NCBI RefSeq assembly: GCF_000264905.1
Contig: NW_006763145.1
Span: 784,449-848,448, forward strand
Direction: 5' to 3'
Source: Stereum hirsutum FP-91666 SS1
Lineage: Eukaryota > Basidiomycota > Agaricomycetes > Russulales > Stereaceae
Length of the DNA stretch: 64,000 nt
In this document: piece by piece, positions 10,615 through 21,183 of the stretch
How the letters are laid out: each line of letters begins with the position of its first letter
Numbering within the stretch: position 1 is the first letter of the stretch
Notes under the pieces: generated by a model
What the model saw: the letters and a program-made list of their open reading frames with translations, nothing else
The model's database searches: none
What the model was told of the DNA's origin: nothing
Made by a program: the position numbers and the translations under genes

Positions 10615-12937
10615 ATGGCTCGCTCACGCCCGTGCACGATTGTAATAAAACTTGGTATGCCCTCTAATATGCAGGAGACATCACAAGGAATTACCTCAAC
10701 CATCTTTATCATGAACAGGATCATCTTCGATCGTCCACGAAACCTCACATCAACCACTCTTATCCATCCTTTCCTCTGTCGTCGAAGTTGTCGTTCGTCT
10801 CCGCTCTCAGGGCCACAAAGTCGTCCTCGTCTCCTCTGGTGCCATCGCCGTCGGTCTCCAACGCATGTCAATGCCTTCAAAGCCGAAATCTCTATCTGGT
10901 AAACAGGTCAGTTCATGTTCACAGTCTGTTCAGCCCACAGGAAGGAGCTCTGGTGCTTAAAAGTGGGATTGGTATATGGTGCTGACGCCTAGGCTCTGGC
11001 GGCGATTGGTCAAGGAAGGTTGATCGCATTGTGGGACAATCTGTTTGGACAGCTAGGGCAACCGATTGCACAGGTGTTGTTGACGAGGGGTGATATTTCC
11101 GACGTGAGTGTTCCTCCTGTCCGAATTGTCTTGGATGCTGACAGGATGAACTGGGAATGGGATGTGACGTTGAACGACGGGCTTGCTATCCTAGAGAACA
11201 AGATACCTCAATGCGGTCAATACCTTCAAGGAGCTGTTGACTATGGGAGTCGTGCCGATCGTCAACGAGAACGATACGGTATCCGTTAGCGTGAGTTCTT
11301 CTTCCCTTTCCCTTACTCTCCATACCACTATGCCAGTGTCCTAGGCGGCTAGTAAAGATGCCAGTTGTGGATACCGTACTCCCCAGTCTTCCGTACCCCC
11401 CAATCTTCCGTATTTTCTCCACATCGTCCGCAGCCCCTTCGTCCCAGTCCTTGTGTGGCACTCAGCCGCATGCTGGGCCACATCGCGCCACCACACCTGC
11501 TCTATTTATAGACCACACCTTCCTTCCACGGAGCCCCTCCAAGGCCTTCATCAAATATAATCCCGCCAATAGATTATAGCCTACACTGATCTACTCTTGC
11601 ACACAGGAAATTAAATTCGGAGATAACGACACCCTATCCGCCATAACCTCCTCCATGATCCACGCAGACTACCTCTTCCTCCTCACAGACGTCGACGGGC
11701 TCTATACTTCTAATCCACGCAAAGATCCCTCCGCCAAACTTATCGAAGTTGTCGCTTCGACAGCGGCTATTCGGTCGCAAGGTTCGTTTGCACCCTTCAT
11801 ATCGCCTCCACCATTCCCATGAGACGTCGTAACGAAGCTTGTCGATATGGTATTCGCTGACTTTTTCGTCGCTTATCACGATTTTATAGTGAGCACAGAA
11901 ACACTCGGATCCTCCCTTGGCACCGGGGGGATGGAAACCAAACTTATAGCTTCAGAAATCGCGACAGCCGCCGGCGTATCGACCATCATCACCTCTTCCA
12001 AAAATCCATCCAACATCTTCTCAATCATTCAATACAACCAACATCACCGAGATTTACATTCGGCCAATAGTGTGCATGGAGTAGGTGCGATACACGAGCA
12101 GACACCGCTCGTCACGCCCGAAACTACGCGTCCTCCCACCCCTACTCTCACTCATGCCTCTACTCCGACATCGCACTCTCCATCCGAAGATCTCCCACGC
12201 CCCCCACATACCCTCTTCCTCCCCTCCCCGCATCCCCTCCGCGACCTTAAATCATGGACGACACACACACTGACACCGTCCGGCTCCGTCATCATCGATC
12301 GGGGCGCGTACGAGGTCTTGGCGAGGAGAGAGTCGGGGGGACGGTTGTTGGCGGCGGGCGTTAGGGGCGTTAGGGGCATTTGGGCGGGAGGTGTAGGGGT
12401 CAGGGTTTTAGTTCGGAAGGGCGAGGATGGGAGTAGTAGGAGTAGGTCTGAGAGGAAGATCATTATGGCTGGCAATGGAGATGCTGGTGAGGAGGAGGGT
12501 GAGGGAAGGAGTACACCGCAAGGATTATCGGATGGAGACGCGGTTGTGGTGGATCGGAGCCCGCCGGGTGTTGACGTTGTGGATGAGGACAAGGAAGAGG
12601 CGGCGGCTGCAGAGGGGTCACATCGGGAAAGCCAAAGGGAGGAGGATGTTGAGACTGAGTTGATTGAGGTGGGCAGAGGACTGGCGAATTATAATTCGGC
12701 GCAGATCGAGAAGGTCATGGGGTTGAATAGGTGCGTCCTTTCCCGTCCCGCCCAAACCCCGCTCCCGCTTCCTATCCATATGTTCTGGTTCGGCTGTGAG
12801 GACGTTGTCACTGATTTGGATTACGGGTTGTGCGGGTTCTCAGCTCCTTCCTGCCACAACTACTTGGTTATGCAGATTCGGAGTACGTGGTGGAGAATAT
12901 CACTATCAGGGTACCGCCGGAAGGTGTCACATTGTAG
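10615..12937 (+). CDS. PRO1: glutamate 5-kinase (gamma-glutamyl kinase) with PUA domain
   Basis: It catalyses the first step of proline synthesis, ATP-dependent phosphorylation of glutamate, in the cytosol. Seven exons fit phase: 10615-10654, 10719-10906, 10993-11103, 11195-11290, about 11607-11781, 11890-12730, 12844-12937, giving about 514 residues. Kinase-domain landmarks are [91 protein letters not shown] and [12 protein letters not shown]. The C-terminal PUA domain includes [13 protein letters not shown] and [11 protein letters not shown] and closes with [13 protein letters not shown]. It is longer than yeast Pro1 (about 430 residues, from memory) because of a Pro/Thr-rich linker before the PUA domain and a roughly 75-residue acidic insert inside it. 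Feedback control by proline is known for the family, but the insert's effect is unknown. Confidence 0.95.
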
Positions 12938-13942
12938 ACGCTTGTGTTTCTTTCTTCTTTGTCGGTTCCTGCCGCAGAGCATCGCTGTTTCAAATGTCAA
13001 CGCGCCACTGTCGTTCTGCGACGGGTAATTCTGAGCCGTTACACCCTTTCTATGAAATGGACGCCTGACCAGCTTCTTGATACAACCCGCCCTCTAAGCA
13101 TAATGATGGACACGCCACTTGCGGAAGTTCCGTCGTAGACTGCGCATTGCTGCTTTCTAAGTGCCGCGGCGTTGAAACTTGATTTCCAGGACGAGGTGCG
13201 TGTAGTTGTAGACTGACATCGTGCGCACAACCTGGAACTGAAACGCCCATGCGACTGTAGGGGATGAAGCATAAACAGCATAGTGTTGTCAGCGTCATAC
13301 TTCGCGATGGTAAGCTCTCGGGATATTGATTGAGCTCAATATCTGACATGGATGCGGGTTAAGGCGTGGTATACTTTTTGTAAGTGCCACCATCTTACCA
13401 GGACCTATCCACGCCTCAATCCCTTCCTTACCACTTTCGCATGTTCATGTTCTTCAGCATTGTCTTCATAATTGGAAGTGCAAGTACGGGCATCGCAGCT
13501 CATTTTTATGTCTCGTGCGAACCTCCACGCCGTGCGTGGCATCACTGACGTGCCAACAAAAGCTGACCACTCGTGGTATGCTCTCTGCCTCAATTGCACG
13601 GTACCTGCTAACGTTCCCTGCAACAAGTAGGATATCACGGTTCCACCGTCATCGATCAGTACTTATTGAAACTTGGCGTCCATGATGAGACGTGCACGTC
13701 AGTCTATAACCCAGTTTGCTGCGTACGGGGTTGTCACCCTTGTTGTGCTAGAAGAGCTATAGTCGCGCACATCCAAGCTTGGCAAGTATTGGAACGTTCT
13801 GGGAAAGCTTCCGTCACCATCAGAAACAATAAATTCAGACCCCGTGAGACGATGTATCCAATTCATAATCTTTTGTCCCACAGAGCTCTGTGTAATCCTC
13901 AAATCAACATATCGTTGGACTCTGTGTTGAATCCCCCGCATT
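12938..13942. other. intergenic between glutamate 5-kinase and the first DUF6533 gene
   Basis: About 1 kb without a convincing gene. Short frames on both strands look random. A segment near 12960-13035 is related to one near 16205-16285 (listed separately). Confidence 0.4.
12960..13035 (+). repeat. dispersed ~75-base repeat, copy 1
   Basis: Shares CTGTTTCAAATGTCAACG exactly with 16229-16246, plus weaker flanking similarity (GCAGA/ACAGA before; GCGGGTAAT-like and TGAGC after). Both copies lie downstream of plus-strand genes. Its nature is unknown. Confidence 0.35.
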
Positions 13943-15741
13943 ATGTCTGGACCCTCTCACGAACAAGTCGTGACGACCTTCGAAATCGCGTACGTTGACC
14001 GGTTGCTCTGTCTTTTCTTTTTCATTTAGAAGCAACAGTCAATGACACGTTTGTGCAGTGTCTTACAGAATCAAATCACCTTAGCCGCTGTTGGTAGGAG
14101 GCCCTCTTGGCTTCAGTCGACAGTCATCTTGATATCTCACTATATTTACCTCTAGTCCTCTACTCGTATGACACTCTTATGACACTGTCTATAGAGAGCA
14201 CTGGCGTATGGACCAAGCCATGGACAATCAACTCGGTGGTATACATCGCAAATCGATACATATTTTTCCTGCATGGAATATTGATGCTCATTGGGACCTT
14301 CGGAAATGGCACCCCCTACATTCCGTAAGTAGATCTATGTTTGTTTTCGTGTTCATTTGAGCTGGCGCTCAATCTCGTGATGCATGCAGCTGCTCTTCCT
14401 TGGGGACAATAGAGATGGCAACTGAAGTGCCAAGTCAAATTCTGACTGGCTGTGAGCATTATCATGCGTTGTTATGATTATTGCCTTCGAAGTCAGTGAC
14501 CTGGATCTCGGGCCGTTCCAGATCTCCTCATGCTTAGAATATACGCCATCTACAACAAGAACATGGTTATCCTGCTCGTTTTGTCCCCTGTCATACTTGC
14601 GAGATTCGCACTGAAAATAGTATGCAGGCCGCCAGCCACAGAAGCTATACAACTTGCGACTGACAATTTATGTTCGCGAAGGTTTCCAATTTTATAGAGC
14701 TATATCTGGAGAGAACCGACAATTTCTTGGACACAGGGCTACTGAACACTATCGCATGCACGATCGCGTATCGCAAAAATCTCCCTGCGAGCACCGCGCT
14801 CACTTTATGGTTCGTTATCATCCTCCCCGAAGTTCTTTGCTCGTGGCTCACTTTTGATACAGGAGTTAGTAATGAAGATATTTCGTCTATATCTTGCTAA
14901 TACCACTATTTACCAGCTGTTCTCGCCATATCATTCCTTTCGCTAGCCTTCGACGTCATGGTCTTTGCGCTGACTATCATTAAGACCCATCGTCACTTTG
15001 AACACATGCGGAAGCAGAATCAGGCAAGCATCACTGAAATTGTACTCCGCGACGGTAAGCACAGCGGTCACTTACTGAGCCAATATCTGACTCCGATGAC
15101 AAGTAGGGGGTATATACTTCTTGTACGGGGCCTAATCGACCAGGTCTCATCTACGTATCACTAACAACACTCTCGCAACTCTTGTGTATCAATTTTTCGC
15201 AGTTTTGTCTTCGCAATGGGTAGTGCGAATGCTGCCTTCGCGACCTACTCCTTCGTCTCACGCAATCAGGTTCGTTACAGGCTTTACTTACAGGCTTTAC
15301 GTCAAGACCATTGAGCTTCATGGCTAACCTGCTACACCGTTCTCAACAGGTTTCGACCCCCTCTTCTAGTTTCTTCATCCTTCTGGGCCCATTCACAGAC
15401 ACGTACGCTATTTCTTCCGTTTTTCGAGACTATGCAGAGTCAGATCTGACGAGCTAGTCTTCTACGTTTGAAGCCTCTCGGTCATGCTCGCAAATCGCTT
15501 ATATCTAAATATGAAAACATGGAATGATCCCAGGCTTGGATTTTCAGGACACACCCACGATCTTCCGGCCTTAAATTTTGCCGATCGTCGGGTACTTGGA
15601 AGGATTGGAGTGCCAGTGAGAACCATACATGAGGATGGAGGCCTTTACGCCGATGCCCTAAGCGTTGAAAATAATTCAGACAGATCCGGGGATCCCGTGG
15701 TAGATCAAGGAACTCCGATAATCCCAGTGGTCCGTGAATGA
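13943..15741 (+). CDS. DUF6533-domain seven-helix membrane protein, tandem copy 1
   Basis: The start is MSGPSHEQVVTTFEIA at 13943, joined across a short intron to VLQNQITLAAV. The N-terminal DUF6533 domain follows: LYSYDTLMTLSIES, VWTKPWTINSVVYIANRYIFF. Later membrane segments include ILRIYAIYNKN with VILARFALKI, a stretch near 14920-14990 (AISFLSLAFDVMVFALTIIKTHRHF), and AMGSANAAFATYSFV with SSFFILLGPFTDT. The cytosolic tail is hydrophilic (LANRLYLNMKTWND to 15741). About seven introns interrupt it. DUF6533 proteins are abundant in Agaricomycetes. Their function is not established, though a sensor- or receptor-like topology is often suggested. It is followed in tandem by a paralogue at 16776. 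Exact internal exon borders are uncertain. Confidence 0.72.
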
Positions 15742-16586
15742 TGATTTCATCCTCAGAATATATCCATTGATTCAGACTTCTGTATCCCCTAGGTGTATGA
15801 TGATGTGACGGAGAGAAGGGCAGACACCGAGGCGGTGCATGATCTTAGCTCAGTGTAGGGGCGACGTAGATGTCCTGCTGCAATCATCAAGCCATGGAGG
15901 GTTTCATCGGCGAAGATGTTTCAAGGAGTGAAAGAAGGCTCAAAGTCGGAACAATAGCCCTAGAGGCAAGACGGCGATCGAGAACTGTAAAGATGGGACG
16001 GAAATCTTCGATGTTGATGAAAATGGAGGGAAACGCCACAGCTGTTTCCGAATAAGTATTCAAGGTGTCGTGCGTCAGAAGAAGGAGGAAGGAAACGCGG
16101 CTGAGTTGTCAATGGAAAGAAGGATAGGTGATGGAGTAGAGAAATAGTGACTCGAAGTGGGAAGGGAGAGGATTTTGACGCTCAGGAACCCGGATGAGCA
16201 GGTATGTTCTCCCTTCACAGAAGACATTTTCTGTTTCAAATGTCAACGTGTCGGTGTGGCATTGTGGCGGGTAATGGTGAGCTCATTCCTTCTGTCCTTG
16301 GCTGCTCGCTACAGTACGGCCAAAAAATGATGGATGCATGCGCTTGCGCGGGATTCTCTTCGCAGAGTGGAGTCATAACTTCCCGCAGCAGAAAGTCTAA
16401 AAACTCGAATCGGTGTCGAATAGACCACTGGACGGAACTACGGGAAGTCGTTTGATACTACTGTACTGATCATCACGGGCGGATCATGAACCACAATATA
16501 GATGTTCACAAGCTCGCTCAGTTTTATATTGAAACACTAATCATACATATCAGTAGGATTATATAACTAAGCTCTTCCTTTCGCAG
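15742..16586. other. intergenic between tandem DUF6533 genes
   Basis: Short open frames only. It contains the second copy of a ~75-base dispersed repeat (16205-16285) and is bounded on the right by a small inverted-repeat element at 16587. No gene is supported. Confidence 0.4.
16205..16285 (+). repeat. dispersed ~75-base repeat, copy 2
   Basis: Carries the 18-base core shared with 12985-13003 and similar flanks. See copy 1. Direct orientation relative to copy 1. Confidence 0.35.
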
Positions 16587-16705
16587 TAGACCGTATCTGC
16601 GAGGGAATTTTTGACCTCGCTAAAGCTCGCTAAGGCCCAACGGGACGCGTCGATTGGCCCGATCGCAGTTTTAAACCCGTTTTAAACGGTTGCAGATACG
16701 GTCTA
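16587..16705. mobile_element. 119-base MITE-like element with TA target duplication
   Basis: The ends are inverted copies: TAGACCGTATCTGC at 16587-16600 and its reverse complement at 16692-16705, a perfect 14-base match including the flanking TA on each side. Taking TA as the target duplication leaves a 12-base terminal inverted repeat, GACCGTATCTGC. The ~90-base interior is not coding. Size and TA duplication suggest a Tc1/mariner- or PIF-type non-autonomous element. No transposase is present in the window. Confidence 0.6.
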
Positions 16706-16775
16706 GTCTCAAGCCATCATTCTAGTTTGAACAATTCTTTACTGCCTCCAAGTCGTGCACTGTCGTCGTTTAAAT

Positions 16776-18529
16776 ATGTCTGCCCCCCTCAGCCGTGACC
16801 AAGTTGTATCCACCATCGAAGTCGCGTACGTCTACTCTAACGTTCTCTGAGGAGCAACGGCTGACTAAGTATACCTTTGACAGTCAATTACAGGACCAAA
16901 TCGCTCTAGCCGCTGCCGGTGAGAAGTCTGCTGACTACACAAATCGCCCGAGCGTTGTTTAGCTTACGATGCTTGTTATTAGTGCTCTACTTGTATGAAA
17001 CTCTCTTGGTACTATCCACAGAGATTGTGAACGTATGGTCCAAGCCATGGACAATCAGCTCCGCAGCGTATATCGCGAATAGATATATGTGCCTCCTTTC
17101 TGAGGTCCTAACGCTCTTCAGATCTTTTGGGGATGGCCGATCATATATTTCGTAAGTAATCAACAACCCGTCTTGTCCATTCACTCACGCGTTGATGGCC
17201 CTTCTGAGTGTAGATGTTCTCCCCTGCGCATCATCGGGCTAGGAAGCGGATTGGCAAGTCAAGGCCTAACTGGCTGTGCGTGTTGATTCACACCCTTGTC
17301 TACAACTCTGTGGAGACAATTATATGGTGTTCAAGACTATTCTAGATCTTTTCACGCTTAGGGTTTATGCCATCTATAACAGGAAAACATCAATTCCGCT
17401 TGTTCTGGCCCCAGTAATATTGGCAAGGCTAACACTTCAAATGGTATGCATACTGCAAGTTGCACTGTTGACTTGACTTGTCGCTGATCATTGATATTCA
17501 CTCAGGTCTTCGATTACGTGGAGGTATATTTGAAGGAGACAAGCAACTCCTTGGACACAGGACTGTCAAAGGCTGTGACAACGTGCACGACCGAATATTC
17601 TAAGAAACTCTCTAACGACCCCGCGCGAACGATACGGTCCGTTCTTCTCGTATTTTAACAGCTTTCTGCGTCCCTTGCTCACGACTTACAAATTTTCAAA
17701 GGAGTTAGTAATCAAGTATCGCTAATCGTCCTGATGCTTCTGATCTGCCGTTTTCCAGCCTATCTCGCCATAGCTCTTCTTTGGCTGGTATTTGATGGGC
17801 TGGTCTTTGCGTTGACTATCAGAAAGACATATCGTCACTTTAGGCGCATGAAACAACACAACCAGTTAAGCATCACCCAAGTTGTGATTCGCGATGGTAA
17901 GCCACACCTATCACTAATTGAGTATATTTCTGACGCGAATGCGGATTAGGGAGTGTATATTTCTTGTATGCGTTTCGCCTAACTAGTATACGTTATTAAA
18001 GCCATCGCCATCGCCATACTTAATTGATCCGTTCTTTTTAGCTTTGCATTGGCTGTGGGAAGTGCGAATGCTGCATTCGCAACGTATTCATGCATCACCC
18101 ACAATCGTGTTCGTTGCGGTCTTTCTCTCTACAGCGTTTAATCTCTTGACCAATGTGTTGCATGCTTCCTAATAGGTGTCGTCCCCCGATTCGAGCTTCT
18201 TCATCTTGCTGGCGCCATTCACAAACGTGTACGCTGTTTCTATGTTCTTAGTATCAGACAAGGTAATAATTCCAGGCCATGGCCTTGACGTTCAAAGTCT
18301 TTCGGTCACTCTTGCCAACCGGTTATATCTTAATCTGAAGGCTTGGGCCGATCCCAGGCCTGGCTTTTCGAGACATACATGCGACCTTGCAAGTATGAAC
18401 TTTGACAACCGTCGCGTCTCGGAAACGATTGGGGCATCAATCGACATGGATGATGAACTGTATGATGATGCGTATATTAATGGTGACTATCCCCTAGATG
18501 AGATACATCAAGTTGACGGGTCAACGTAG
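16776..18529 (+). CDS. DUF6533-domain seven-helix membrane protein, tandem copy 2
   Basis: The start is MSAPLSRDQVVSTIEVA at 16776, with the same first-intron position as the upstream paralogue. The joined text continues QLQDQIALAAA, then LLLVLYLYETLLVLSTEI, VWSKPWTISSAAYIANRYMC (the DUF6533 signature), LFTLRVYAIYNRKTS, PVILARLTLQM, AIALLWLVFDGLVFALTIRKTYRHFRRM and AVGSANAAFATYS. The tail runs LANRLYLNLKAWADP to an acidic end at 18529. Many residues match copy 1, and the intron pattern is shared, so the two arose by tandem duplication. Function is unknown. Membrane topology is inferred from hydrophobic stretches only. Confidence 0.72.
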
Positions 18530-20043
18530 GCTGAAAGCTCCGCGACGGTGCCAGTCGTACGTCCATGCGCCTTTCGCCCTTCAACTCGTCTTGTCATATC
18601 CTCACTTTTGTATTTTCCAGGTGTACAGTTGTATTCTAGAGATTATTAGAGATATAGAGATGGTTCCCGTTCCATATTCGGTGTCAACGACTCGATTAGG
18701 GCTGTTAATTCTAAACACAGACTATCTTGGAATGTTGCATTGTGCTTTGGCAGGTCAAGGTTGGATGATGACTGGAAGATTAATTCACATTCCTCACCGA
18801 ATGTTATGAACTTTTTGTAGTACTATAAAATATATTAATATTCTTACCTACGAATGCATGAGCGCAAGAAAAAAGAAAACACCCTCGCCACAAATGCCGC
18901 GGTTGAGTCAAATCAGCGATGATTTGACCCGGCTGCCGGTCCGGCGTTCTTACTTACGCCACTTCGCTCGGGCCACAGTACTGATCTCTATCGAGATCAT
19001 CTCCTCCTCGTTCCTTACTCTCCTCTTCGAGTCACCTTTGGTCTTGTGCTGCTCAGTCATTCACCTGATTATTCATGTACTTGATTACTGAGCTATGTCT
19101 TCATCCTTGGCTTTCTATTCGTTACTCTTGAATGTTGCTTAGATGGCTTGCCTTTCTATTCGTCGGCACTTTCTATGGCAACATCATTTGCTCTTGAGCT
19201 TATTCATTCGGGTCATTCATGCTTAGGTAGATCTCCTCAGTCTGAATGTATATAAACTCGTAGATAATTACAATAAATGCCCAGACTTGTTCTGGTCTGT
19301 TTCCTCCCTTGGGCACCTCCTCAGCTTTGTCCTAAACAGTCAAGCGCGACCTAGAGAATCCATGAAACCATTCTGCACTCGCTTTTCCTGGAATAAAGGG
19401 GCAGGTATAACGTCGCGCAGTATCAATTCGTGGCGTTCCAGTCCGTGTGGAGTGAGAGACAAGGATCTCGATTTTTTTTTTTGATTTTTGATTTCCATAC
19501 CGGAGGCTACAGAGTTTCTCATTCATGTCCTCTTAATTCGGCTCCATTGGGCCAATGGATCATATATCGCCTTCTGGTTTTCCCAGTCCTTTCCGTAGTT
19601 AACATTCGTCTATCTTACGCTCGGTCTGAGTCAGCGCTCGGCTCCGGTTTTCGCCGATGTTTTCATTCTTCGATGTTCTTCCGGTAAAGCCTTGCCACAC
19701 ACCATCAAACGGATACTACGGACCACAGCAAAACATTACCGTCACCGTAATTGAGCTTTCAGAGGGAGGATTAGTGGCTGGGAATAAGGCGGTGTTGAGC
19801 GTGATTCATCTCAGTCTCGTAGGGGTAAGTGTTTGTTCAAATCCCGAGTCGTTCGAGGATGGGAGAAAGAAGTTTTGGTAGTGCGTGTAGAATCCCGCTA
19901 ACGCGTTTACCTTTTATCTCCCGATAGGCTAGTCCGGAACCCCTTGTTCGAGATCGAGAATGTCACGCTCACAGTAGAATGAAAGGCATCACACATGGGC
20001 ACGACTGACTGATGGCTACTCCTTCGGACGTTATCGTACTCGT
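18530..20043. other. long intergenic region
   Basis: About 1.5 kb with no firm gene. At 19690-19830 a plus-strand frame (NITVTVIELSEGGLVAG) followed by a textbook intron signal (GTAAGT at about 19826, branch GCTAAC, acceptor near 19928) may be the remnant of a 3' exon. I could not connect it to a start or a family. A 13-base T run lies near 19475. A small palindrome, GTCAAATCAGCGATGATTTGAC, is at about 18908-18930. Confidence 0.35.
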
Positions 20044-20356
20044 CAAGGGGGCGGCAGCCCCCCGAGCCAAGACCTGATGTTGGGTCCTGCCTAATCCGGT
20101 AATTATTTCCTTATATGGTAGGAGTTTGGGGGGGGAGGGGGGGTCTGGTCGAGGTCAAAATTTTTGGAAAATGCTCCAATGAGTGCGAGCATTCCAGAAA
20201 AATACTCAGAAAATATTCGAAAATCGGCATATTTCCCCCCTTCCTGACTTAATCCGGAAGGCTTTCGACCCCACAAAAATGCTTAGAATTCCCTTCTCCA
20301 GTGAATAAAGCCTATGGGAAGATAAGGTCTTTTTCTTGGGGGCTGCCGCCCCCTTG
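20044..20356. mobile_element. hAT-type MITE, 313 bases, 8-base target duplication
   Basis: Terminal inverted repeats CAAGGGGGCGGCAGCCCCC are perfect over 19 bases (20044-20062 and 20338-20356) and then weakly similar. The element is flanked on both sides by the identical octamer GTACTCGT (20036-20043 and 20357-20364). An 8-base duplication is the hallmark of hAT-superfamily insertion, and CA-starting ends fit. The interior is AT-rich and non-coding, with subterminal TAATCCGG motifs near 20092 and 20251. No transposase is present, so it is non-autonomous. Identical flanks suggest a fairly recent insertion. Confidence 0.85.
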
Positions 20357-21183
20357 GTACTCGTACGTCACACTGGACTTTTTCACACTACATACTGTAC
20401 AAGCCTAGCTGTTGTATCTTGCCGTTTTTTATCTTCTTCTTGCAATGTTCAGTGTTTATGTAGCTGCAAAAATAGACAACCCAGACAAAGTCACCGATGA
20501 ATCCGACTTCATCGCATAATTTTGGCACCCTGTCACACGCACGAAATCATCATCATTGGTCGTGAATTGTCGTAAACGGCTTTATGTATCGTACACAGCG
20601 ATATTTGTAGCTAGTAGTATCAACAGACAAGCATACCTCCCTACAACAACTCCATACGTACTGTCCGATCATAGCAAGTAAGTAAATAGCAAAAAGAAAA
20701 CAAACAACACAGAAGAACAAGCTGGAAACACCAGCATCAGCATCAGCGTCAGCACGGCGCGGCGACTGAGGTGTGAGCTGCGAACGAAAGGAATAAGTTA
20801 TACCTACAAGAAAGGCTCTATGCCGGCGCTGATGCTCGATGTCCGAAAAGGAGAAAAGAGGCGGGCAAAGATGAAGCCCCTTGAGATGGCAGAAAGGGAA
20901 GAAGAAAGATGTCGGTGGAACGTAGAGCTCTCACTTTGAGGGCCAGCCTCGTAGGATCGGAGGGTTGATATAGGTCATTGAGGAGAGAGGTGACGAAGAG
21001 AGGTGGGGTGTGAGAGGAAGATAGACAGGGAGAGGTGTAGCGAGGAAGGGTGAGGCGGGTTGTAGAGGAGAGGTGTCGCATGGAGAAGAAGGTGACGCAG
21101 TGTGGAAAGATAGAGTGACACTGGAAAGGGGCACGACAATAGGAAGGAAAGAGAAGAGAAGGAGACAAGGCCATGTCACCTGT
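20357..21183. other. 3' flank of the kinase gene
   Basis: About 830 bases, A/G-rich on the plus strand after 20800. Minus-strand frames at 20818-21212 are low-complexity Ser/Pro/Leu and lie past the kinase stop. They are most likely 3' untranslated sequence. Confidence 0.4.

Noticed and set aside
12152..12592. 146-codon open frame on minus inside glutamate 5-kinase
   Set aside because: Antisense shadow of the large kinase exon. Low-complexity Ser/Pro/Thr composition.
18908..18930. Palindrome GTCAAATCAGCGATGATTTGAC as an operator
   Set aside because: A short palindrome in a eukaryotic intergenic region with no gene start nearby. Chance is likely.
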